Assembly: GCA_002381945.1 (NCBI GenBank) | Contig: DFXY01000010.1 | Span: 1-11,015, forward strand | DNA from: Bacteriovoracaceae bacterium UBA4096 | GTDB lineage: Bacteria; Bdellovibrionota; Bacteriovoracia; Bacteriovoracales; Bacteriovoracaceae | Direction: 5' to 3' | Length of the DNA stretch: 11,015 bases | Part shown: positions 1 through 5,303 of the stretch, one piece after another | Numbering within the stretch: the first letter of the stretch is position 1 | Layout of the letters: every line of letters starts with the position of its first letter | Program-made: the position numbers and the translations under genes | The notes under the pieces: model-generated | Database searches by the model: none | Told to the model about the DNA's origin: nothing | The model's input: only the letters and a program-made list of their open reading frames with translations

Positions 1-614
1 GGAGATGCCGGTGCAACTGGATCAAAAATAAAAAGTTCCAATTCTTTACCCAGTTTACGGTGATCCCGCTTCTTAGCTTCCTCCAGCATCGTGAGATATT
101 CTCTCAACTCTTCTTTAGAGCTGAAACAAGCAGCATAAATTCTTTGAAGCATAGGTCTTGTTTGATCCCCTCTCCAATAAGCGCCTGCTGTATGGAGAAG
201 CTTAAACCAGAATGTAAGCTCCGAAGTCTTTTCAACATGAGGACCAGTGCAAAGATCAAAGAAGGTATCACCTTGAGTATAATAGCTGATGACTTCTCCG
301 TCCGGAATGTCCTTGATCAGCTCGCACTTTAAGGTTTGGCCACGTTCACTAAAAATTTTGATGGCCTCTTCACGGGAAACTTCATGACGAACGACAGGAA
401 GATTACGTTTAATAATTTCCTTCATCTTGTCTTCAATCTGCTTTAGATTTTCATCCGTCAGCTTACTAGACATTTCGATGTCATAATAAAATCCATTCTC
501 AATCGTAGGACCAATTCCAAGCTGAACATTCTCCGTTGGGAAAAGTTCCATAATGGCCTGGGCCATTAAATGAGCAGTAGAGTGCCTAAGAGTATCTAAA
601 TCGTATTTGGCCAT
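1..614 (-). CDS. thrS: Threonyl-tRNA synthetase, N-terminal part (partial, lacks TGS domain)
   Basis: This cytoplasmic enzyme charges tRNA-Thr with threonine and edits mischarged Ser-tRNA-Thr. My translation from the ATG at 614-612 gives 204 residues before the left edge. It opens directly in the editing (N2) domain: HSTAH gives His11 and His15, and DLCTGPH gives Asp120, Cys122 and His126, matching the HxxxH and CxxxH zinc/editing residues of the family. The segment EEAKKRDHRKLGKELELF is the usual linker into the class II catalytic core, which lies outside the window. The roughly 60-residue N-terminal TGS domain of the E. coli enzyme is absent. The frame upstream of the ATG has no TGS-like sequence and reaches a stop about 22 codons back. 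A GAGGAG ribosome site lies 4 bases before the ATG. The gene is divergent from the regulator at 958. Identity is secure; the missing TGS domain is seen directly unless a sequencing error hides it. Confidence 0.95.
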   Translation of the reverse strand, partial: MAKYDLDTLRHSTAHLMAQAIMELFPTENVQLGIGPTIENGFYYDIEMSSKLTDENLKQIEDKMKEIIKRNLPVVRHEVSREEAIKIFSERGQTLKCELIKDIPDGEVISYYTQGDTFFDLCTGPHVEKTSELTFWFKLLHTAGAYWRGDQTRPMLQRIYAACFSSKEELREYLTMLEEAKKRDHRKLGKELELFIFDPVAPAS

Positions 615-735
615 GAATCTCCTCACAGAAGACAAGAATTTTGGATGGGATAAGCGTCTCCAACAATACCAATCAAAGCTCGTTCAATCAATGACTTAGA
701 GTATTTAAGCGAAGGTTTTAAGAGAGCTGTAAGAA

Positions 736-764
736 ATAATCAAACATTTATCATACTTTTTCAA
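736..764 (-). promoter_or_regulatory. Candidate sigma-70-type promoter for thrS
   Basis: On the minus strand, TTGAAA (764-759) is separated by 17 bases from GATTAT (741-736). The -35 matches the consensus at 5 of 6 positions and the -10 at 4 of 6. It would give a leader of about 115 bases before the thrS ATG. A TATGAT at 755-750 is an alternative -10 but lacks a good -35. The region is A/T-rich, so chance matches are likely. Confidence 0.3.
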
Positions 765-770
765 AGGCAC

Positions 771-787
771 AGGGGATTAAATCCTCT
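771..787. repeat. Near-palindrome in the divergent intergenic region (possible operator)
   Basis: AGGGGATT (771-778), one central A, then AATCCTCT (780-787) form 8-base arms with one mismatch. It lies just upstream of the candidate thrS -35 and about 170 bases before the regulator start. That position suits a DNA-binding protein, perhaps the neighbouring winged-helix regulator, but this is inference only. Confidence 0.3.
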
Positions 788-869
788 TAATAATGTGAAG
801 TCTTACACTGAGTAACTGCTAGATATTATTGGTGTTAGTGGCTTTTCTTACCTGTTCTAAACTGATATC

Positions 870-898
870 TTGCTTTTTTGTCAGGGATAGGGTTTAAC
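870..898 (+). promoter_or_regulatory. Weak candidate promoter for the TPR regulator operon
   Basis: TTGCTT (870-875), a 17-base spacer and TTTAAC (893-898) form a poor sigma-70-like pair (3 of 6 and 4 of 6 matches). Transcription would begin near 905, giving a leader of about 50 bases that carries the strong AGGAGG ribosome site at 946-951. Confidence 0.2.
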
Positions 899-945
899 CA
901 CCCATCAGTTGAATTGTAAGATCAAGTGATTTTACTTCATTTTTT

Positions 946-951
946 AGGAGG
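946..951 (+). promoter_or_regulatory. Strong ribosome binding site of the TPR regulator
   Basis: AGGAGG sits 6 bases before the ATG at 958. It is a full consensus site, stronger than those of the two overlapping genes downstream. Confidence 0.85.
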
Positions 952-957
952 CTCTTT

Positions 958-2217
958 ATGGACACCATTCAAACCCCATCAATCGAAACATTGATGAGTA
1001 AAGCTGTGGTGGATCTCACTAAAGACGATCGGTTTCTTGCCCACCTGCCGAGTGATTCAAGTCGAATTGAAGGCCAAGGTCACTACCGACTCGCCAAAAT
1101 TTTCTACGACAAAGCGGATTTTGAAAAAGCTGAAGAGCATTTTCTAGAAGCTTTAAAACGTACTGATCTACCTCAAGACGCGTTTGCCATATTTAAAATT
1201 TATGGATTCCTCATTCGAATTTACTCAGAGAGTTTAAATGAAAGAGAGGCCCACAAGTACATTCAACTTTCCAGTGACCTTTTAGACCAAACGGTTTCTA
1301 CGCTTCCTTCCTTAAATGGAGAGTATTTCTATAACGCTGCGGTGGTTAATACTTATCGTGGTGAATTTTCTGAAGCTCAGAAAAACTTTCATCAAGCTTA
1401 CCGTAAGGCACAAACTGAAAATGAGCCGGAATTGATGGCAAAATCACTCTATGCCATGGCCACAAATGCTTATCAAATGAAGAATTTTCAGGAAACAATC
1501 GTTCAACTAACTCAGTTGAACGAACTCCTTAATATATTGAAGAAGGGTTATCTGAAGGGTTCAATGCACCTTTTATGGGGGAATGCTCTTCGGGAATCGG
1601 GAGAATTTTCAGTCTCTCTTCCTCACTATGACCTTGCCATGAAGCTTCTTCATTCTAAGCGTTGTTGGAATATGCATAACTACGTACTTTTGAATAAAGG
1701 TATTGCCCTTAAAAAGATGGGTGAGTTTTCAAAAGCTTTACTCCTTTTTGGAATTGCCCAGAATTCTTTGGATGATGAGTATTTCAAACGTCTTGAGCAA
1801 TTGATCATGATGGAAGTTGAGGATGTGAACGACTCAAGTGTTGATCTTTATCTTGACCGTCATAACCGGGTGATCCATGAGAAAGCACTTGGTGTAATTG
1901 ATTTCAAACACCGCTTTGTTCTCCTTGAGATCCTTTTCCTCTTGGCGCAAACACCGGGAACTTACTATAATAAAGAAGATCTCGCGAAAATGATCTGGAA
2001 AGATGAGTACAATCCTCTTATCCATGACAAATTGATCTATACTAGTATCAGCCGTTTAAGAAAGCTCATTGAGCCGAAAGGAATTAAGCGTCAGTATATT
2101 CTTCGTGGAAAAGATGGTTATACTTTCAATCCTCGGGTAAATGCACGCTTCCATAAAGAAAATGAAGTTGTTAAGCAAAAGAATATCGCCAATATTGAAA
2201 TTAGTTCTCCTGTTTAG
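958..2217 (+). CDS. TPR-repeat protein with C-terminal OmpR/PhoB-type winged-helix DNA-binding domain
   Basis: This is a 419-residue, probably cytoplasmic transcription regulator. Residues about 37-290 are a run of helical hairpins of TPR type. Examples are the segment with HYRLAKIFYDKADFEKAEEH and later units containing NAYQMKNF, GNALRESGEF and GIALKKMGEFSKAL. Residues about 300-393 match an OmpR/PhoB-type winged helix: a LLEILFLLAQTPG stretch, then YNKEDLAKMIW, the recognition-helix region SISRLRKLIEP, and the wing GKDGYTF near the end. There is no receiver domain, so control is more likely through peptide or protein binding to the TPRs than through phosphorylation; this is inference. The 27-residue tail after the wing looks unconserved and its DNA also encodes the start of the next gene. 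AGGAGG at 946-951, 6 bases before the ATG, fixes the start. The domain assignment is firm; targets are unknown. Confidence 0.85.
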   Translation: MDTIQTPSIETLMSKAVVDLTKDDRFLAHLPSDSSRIEGQGHYRLAKIFYDKADFEKAEEHFLEALKRTDLPQDAFAIFKIYGFLIRIYSESLNEREAHKYIQLSSDLLDQTVSTLPSLNGEYFYNAAVVNTYRGEFSEAQKNFHQAYRKAQTENEPELMAKSLYAMATNAYQMKNFQETIVQLTQLNELLNILKKGYLKGSMHLLWGNALRESGEFSVSLPHYDLAMKLLHSKRCWNMHNYVLLNKGIALKKMGEFSKALLLFGIAQNSLDDEYFKRLEQLIMMEVEDVNDSSVDLYLDRHNRVIHEKALGVIDFKHRFVLLEILFLLAQTPGTYYNKEDLAKMIWKDEYNPLIHDKLIYTSISRLRKLIEPKGIKRQYILRGKDGYTFNPRVNARFHKENEVVKQKNIANIEISSPV

Positions 2218-2776
2218 TCTTTTGGTCGGAGGAAGCTACGCTGCCGTAGTTTCCTCCGATCGTTTTTTAATAAAAATTCTCGACCGCACAGTCTCCTTCT
2301 TAGATATTCAGTACCAGCACAGAAATCTTAAGGCCCTCAATTGCATTTATTCTGACTCCTTTGTCGTCCAGTTTTTTGAAAAGAGTTTCATCGGGGATTT
2401 AAACACCTTCCTGATAAAAATGCCGAATACGGACGAAGAAGTCAGAACTTTTCTTCATGGACAGGAAAATGTTCTGAAAAAAGTTCGTTATCTCTTTAAA
2501 ATGCTTCGTTATACTGAAGATCAGAAAGCTGACGTTTCTCCGGAGTTAACCCGTTTAGTGCGTGAAAGTGTGAAAGAAAATAAATGTGGTACGGCGGTTT
2601 TGTATCAGGAAACTTTAAAAACAAACTTCATTAGTCTGCTTGAATTAGAGATCTACCTACGTTCCCGGTATGGTGGTCAACTGAAAAGCCAAACCAAGTT
2701 TGAAAGCATTAAACCTTCTATGGAACTGTTTGTTGAATCATTAGATAAACAATTTAGTCATGAATACTACTGGTAA
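2162..2776 (+). CDS. Small exported protein of unknown function
   Basis: I do not recognise this 204-residue protein. From the ATG at 2162 it begins with a classical signal peptide: basic MKLLSKR, a hydrophobic stretch to about residue 22, then GGSYA with likely cleavage after Ala27. The mature part, about 177 residues, looks mostly helical and charged, with two cysteines (in LNCIY and NKCGTA) that could pair in the periplasm. There is no lipobox and no second membrane helix. An in-frame ATG at 2141 would add seven residues and a poorer N-terminus, so I prefer 2162; neither has a strong ribosome site (AAAGAA before 2162). The first 56 bases overlap the regulator gene and the last 17 overlap the acetyltransferase gene, indicating one transcript and probable translational coupling. 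It may be the regulated partner or sensor of the upstream protein, but that is speculation. Confidence 0.75.
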   Translation: MKLLSKRISPILKLVLLFSLLVGGSYAAVVSSDRFLIKILDRTVSFLDIQYQHRNLKALNCIYSDSFVVQFFEKSFIGDLNTFLIKMPNTDEEVRTFLHGQENVLKKVRYLFKMLRYTEDQKADVSPELTRLVRESVKENKCGTAVLYQETLKTNFISLLELEIYLRSRYGGQLKSQTKFESIKPSMELFVESLDKQFSHEYYW

Positions 2777-3212
2777 GCTTCGTTCAATTGATCTGGCTGA
2801 TCCTGTCCTTGGTGAAGTGATTTCAATGGATCACCAGTATTTCCCTAATCCATGGACTGAGCAGCAATGGCGGGATTTAAATCCGGCCCTGAATCTCTTA
2901 CTTGTATGGCAATCTCAGGATAAGTGCCAAGGATTTGCTCTTTTTGGAGCTGTTCCTGGCGATAACTCTGCGCATTTGTACAAAATACTTCTGCATCCCG
3001 ATTGTCGTGGCACAGGAATGGCCCAGGATTTTTGGAAGTCCAGTTGTCTATTTCTTAAAGAAAATGGCATTATAAGTGTCTATTTAGAAGTTGAAGCAGA
3101 TAATGCCCCGGCCATAACTTTTTATCAGAAAGTGGGCTATAAGCTCCTGCGAAAGAGCAAAGGTTATTACTCAAATGGACAAGATGCTCTGATTATGGAG
3201 TTGACTCTCTGA
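2760..3212 (+). CDS. RimI-like GNAT N-acetyltransferase
   Basis: This 150-residue protein covers a whole GNAT domain. RimI-type enzymes move acetyl from acetyl-CoA to an N-terminal amine, classically alanine 1 of ribosomal protein S18. Sequence signs: YFPNPWTEQQW near the N-terminus resembles the RimI FPWSE segment. RGTGMA (residues 83-88) is the acetyl-CoA pyrophosphate loop. LEVEADNAPAITFYQKVGY followed by a YY and DALIMEL at the C-terminus closely follows the RimI pattern LEVRxSNxxAxxLYxxxGF...YY...DAxxM. The start overlaps the previous gene by 17 bases with no ribosome site, so it is probably translationally coupled. The translation-factor operon follows after a terminator-like element, in keeping with a ribosomal substrate. 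The family is secure; S18 as substrate is a plausible inference and other N-termini are possible. Confidence 0.85.
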   Translation: MNTTGKLRSIDLADPVLGEVISMDHQYFPNPWTEQQWRDLNPALNLLLVWQSQDKCQGFALFGAVPGDNSAHLYKILLHPDCRGTGMAQDFWKSSCLFLKENGIISVYLEVEADNAPAITFYQKVGYKLLRKSKGYYSNGQDALIMELTL

Positions 3213-3248
3213 GTCGCAATGGTTTAAATTGCTCTTTTGCTTAGACTT

Positions 3249-3277
3249 TGTTAAAAAATAGGCCTGCTCGTTTTAGT
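3249..3277 (+). promoter_or_regulatory. Weak candidate promoter upstream of rimP
   Basis: TTGTTA (3249-3254), 17 bases, then TTTAGT (3272-3277) match the consensus at 4 of 6 positions each. Transcription would start near 3284, only a few bases before the terminator hairpin, which is unusually close. Promoter activity could also come by read-through from the upstream operon. Confidence 0.2.
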
Positions 3278-3291
3278 TGTGTAGTGAGGAA

Positions 3292-3322
3292 AGGGTGGAT
3301 TATTCCATCCTTTTTTATTTTT
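3292..3322 (+). terminator. Intrinsic terminator or attenuator directly abutting the rimP start codon
   Basis: AGGGTGGA (3292-3299) pairs with TCCATCCT (3304-3311) through eight base pairs including one G-U, closing a TTAT loop. Eleven bases follow, all T except one A (3312-3322), and the ATG of rimP begins at 3323. This is a textbook rho-independent terminator. It can end the upstream three-gene transcript, but because no promoter can lie between it and the ATG, transcription of rimP-nusA-infB must pass through it. It is therefore also a possible attenuator. Confidence 0.75.
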
Positions 3323-3847
3323 ATGGATATAAATAGCGTTAGAAGTGGATTAGAGAAAAAGTTTTTTTTGATGTGTGAACCTGTAGTTCAGGAAACTGGA
3401 TATAGGCTTTATGACATGGAATACGTGACTTCTCAAAAACTCCTTAGAATTTATATTCAAGATCCTCGTACCGGCTCTGCGCTCATTGAGGATTGTGTGA
3501 AAGTTGATCATGCTCTTTCACCTGCCTTTGAGACGGAAACGTGGATTCCGGAAGATGTTGTTCTCGAAGTTTCATCTCCTGGTGTCTACCGTCATCTTTC
3601 AACCCTGGAACATTTTAAGATGACCATCGGTGAAGTGATTGCTGTGGTAATCACAGGGCAGTTATCAGAAGAACAGACCAAAGATGCTCCCAAGGGCATT
3701 AAAGGTGAAAAGAAGTTCCGAGGAACTTTGTTAGAAGCTGGCAGTGATGATTACACTGTGGAAGTAAAAGGTTATCCGTTAAAGCTTACTTATAAGCAGA
3801 CGAAGAAAGTAAATTTAGATCCCGATTTGAAATCGGTTAGAGAATAA
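3323..3847 (+). CDS. rimP: Ribosome maturation factor RimP
   Basis: RimP is a cytoplasmic factor needed for late assembly of the 30S subunit. From the ATG at 3323 the protein has 174 residues, near the family norm. The N-terminal alpha/beta domain reads LCEPVV-like, GYRLYDMEY, LRIYIQD and EDCVKVDHALSPAFE; the hallmark LEVSSPG is at residues 81-87, followed by YRHL and EHFK. The C-terminal SH3-like part contains KKFRGTLLEA and DYTVEV and ends TKKVNLDPDL. The usual D after SSPGL is replaced here (SSPGVYRHL), a mild deviation. The open frame extends upstream to a TTG at 3248, but that would translate through the terminator hairpin and add residues unlike the family, so 3323 is preferred. No Shine-Dalgarno sequence lies at normal distance; an AGGA at 3287-3290 lies just before the hairpin. 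It is the first gene of the translation operon and is followed 12 bases later by nusA. Confidence 0.92.
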   Translation: MDINSVRSGLEKKFFLMCEPVVQETGYRLYDMEYVTSQKLLRIYIQDPRTGSALIEDCVKVDHALSPAFETETWIPEDVVLEVSSPGVYRHLSTLEHFKMTIGEVIAVVITGQLSEEQTKDAPKGIKGEKKFRGTLLEAGSDDYTVEVKGYPLKLTYKQTKKVNLDPDLKSVRE

Positions 3848-3851
3848 GGAG
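3847..3851 (+). promoter_or_regulatory. Ribosome binding site deciding the GTG start of nusA
   Basis: AGGAG, overlapping the last base of the rimP stop codon, lies 8 bases before the GTG at 3860. It supports the non-ATG start and suggests coupling to rimP translation. Confidence 0.8.
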
Positions 3852-3859
3852 AGTAAACT

Positions 3860-5275
3860 GTGAACTTTTCAGAATTAGGCCGAGTCATCGAGCAATTAGG
3901 TAAGGACCGTGGCATCAAGAAAGATGTGGTCGTTGGTGCTATTGAGCAGGCTTTCCTTGTTACCGCCAGAAAGAAATTTGGAATTCAAGGTGAATATGAG
4001 GCCCGTTACAATGAAGAAGATGGCGAAGTTGAAATTTTTCAATATAAAAACGTTGTAGATAAAGTACGTGATTCTATTGTTGAAATTGATTTCGAATCGG
4101 CTAAAAAACTTGACGAGGACTGCGAAGTCGGTGACCAGTTAGGTCTTAAAATCGAAAATCCTGGTTTCTCACGAGTTGATATCCAAACTGCGAAACAAAT
4201 TATTTTTCAAAAAGTTCGTGATGCTGAAAGAGATATTCTTTTTGCTGAATTCAAACATCGTGAAGGCGATCTGGTAACAGGTATTGCCCGCCGTTTTGAA
4301 AAGGGTAACGTTGTTATTGATCTTGGTAAATCTGATGCTGTTCTTCCTAAAAGAGAAATCATCTTTGGAGAAGCTTTTAAACCAGGCGATAGAATCCAGG
4401 CCTACTTATCAGATGTTGTGATGACTAACCGTGGACCAGAAATTCGTTTGACCCGTACGTCACCAATGTTTTTGGTAAAATTATTTGAAATTGAAGTTCC
4501 TGAAATCGCTGATGGAACAATTGAAGTTAAAGCTGCTGCCCGTGAGCCTGGCTACCGTGCTAAAATTGCAGTTACGACAAAAGATCGTGATATCGATCCG
4601 GTTGGAGCTTGCGTTGGTATGAAAGGCTCTCGCGTTCAGAACATTGTAAATGAGCTTCAAGGTGAAAAAATTGATATCGTTCGTTGGAACGAAGACACTG
4701 AAACTTTTGCCCGTGCAGCTCTTGCTCCGGCAGATATTCAGTCAATCACCCTTAACCATGATGAACATACTCTTGACGTGATTGTTGAAGATGATCAGCT
4801 TTCGCTTGCTATTGGTAAGCGTGGTCAAAATGTCCGCCTGGCAGCAATGCTCACAGGCTGGAAAATTAACATTATCTCTAAAGCTAAACTCCAAGAGCGA
4901 GTTAAGCTTGCTGTTGAAAATCTTATTCAGCTTTCCAATATCTCAGAAGCAACGGCCCAGGTGCTGGTGCAGAAAGGTGTTATGTCGATTGTTGATCTGG
5001 CGGCAGCTACTCCTGAAGAGATTGCCCGCTACCTCGGTAAGTCTGTTGCAGATGCTAAGGCCATGATTGAAATCGCATCAAGTGCTCTTGAAGATGAAAA
5101 CATCAAGACAGATCTTGATGAGAACGCTGAAATTATTTCAGCTTCAGCTATTCCGAACCAGAGTGGTTTCAAGAAAGCTGAAAGGTCAGAAACAAAACAG
5201 GGTGATGACGTTACTAAGTTCTCAGAAGCTGAAAGAAGACTTCGTGAAGAACTTGCAGCATTTAAATTGAAGTAA
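3860..5275 (+). CDS. nusA: Transcription termination/antitermination factor NusA
   Basis: NusA binds RNA polymerase and nascent RNA, promoting pausing and hairpin-dependent termination and taking part in antitermination complexes. The 471-residue protein shows the standard order: an N-terminal polymerase-binding domain (residues 1-130, with KKDVVVGAIEQAFLVTARKK); an S1 domain from about 136 to 200; KH1 with GMKGSRV at 253-259; and KH2 with GKRGQNVRLAA from 319. After KH2 there is one helix-hairpin-helix unit of the acidic-repeat type (about 350-410, with LVQKGVMSIVDLAAATPEEIARYLG). A roughly 60-residue charged tail ending in a short Glu/Arg-rich helix follows. The E. coli protein (495 residues) has two such acidic repeats; here I see one. 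The GTG start is supported by AGGAG. It is the second gene of the operon, and the intrinsic terminator before rimP gives it a possible route to regulate its own operon. Confidence 0.97.
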   Translation: MNFSELGRVIEQLGKDRGIKKDVVVGAIEQAFLVTARKKFGIQGEYEARYNEEDGEVEIFQYKNVVDKVRDSIVEIDFESAKKLDEDCEVGDQLGLKIENPGFSRVDIQTAKQIIFQKVRDAERDILFAEFKHREGDLVTGIARRFEKGNVVIDLGKSDAVLPKREIIFGEAFKPGDRIQAYLSDVVMTNRGPEIRLTRTSPMFLVKLFEIEVPEIADGTIEVKAAAREPGYRAKIAVTTKDRDIDPVGACVGMKGSRVQNIVNELQGEKIDIVRWNEDTETFARAALAPADIQSITLNHDEHTLDVIVEDDQLSLAIGKRGQNVRLAAMLTGWKINIISKAKLQERVKLAVENLIQLSNISEATAQVLVQKGVMSIVDLAAATPEEIARYLGKSVADAKAMIEIASSALEDENIKTDLDENAEIISASAIPNQSGFKKAERSETKQGDDVTKFSEAERRLREELAAFKLK

Positions 5276-5303
5276 TTTTTTGAAGTTATAATTGGAGAAA
5301 AGA

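Larger units (their letters stand above)
615..957. other. Divergent intergenic region between thrS and the TPR regulator
   Basis: This 343-base stretch separates two divergent genes. I see no convincing ORF, tRNA or T-box-like leader. It must hold promoters for both sides, and candidates are listed separately. A near-palindrome at 771-787 lies roughly midway. The rest is A/T-rich sequence without clear structure. Confidence 0.6.

Noticed and set aside
60..332. A 90-codon open frame on the plus strand at the left edge
   Set aside because: It is antisense to the editing domain of thrS, which is clearly the real gene.
2141..2161. ATG at 2141 as the start of the exported protein
   Set aside because: It adds seven residues before a normal signal peptide. 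The ATG at 2162 gives a better n-region, although the choice is not certain.
3216..3240. Hairpin GCAAT/ATTGC followed by TCTTTTGC as a terminator of the upstream operon
   Set aside because: The stem has only five pairs, mostly weak, and the T-tract is interrupted. The element at 3292-3322 is far better.
3248..3322. TTG at 3248 as the start of a longer RimP
   Set aside because: It would translate 25 residues through the terminator hairpin and T-tract, has no ribosome site and adds sequence unlike RimP N-termini.
5292..5303. TTG at 5292 as the start of IF2
   Set aside because: The TTG overlaps the GGAG ribosome site that serves the ATG at 5304, and MAKKVYELA is the expected N-terminus.
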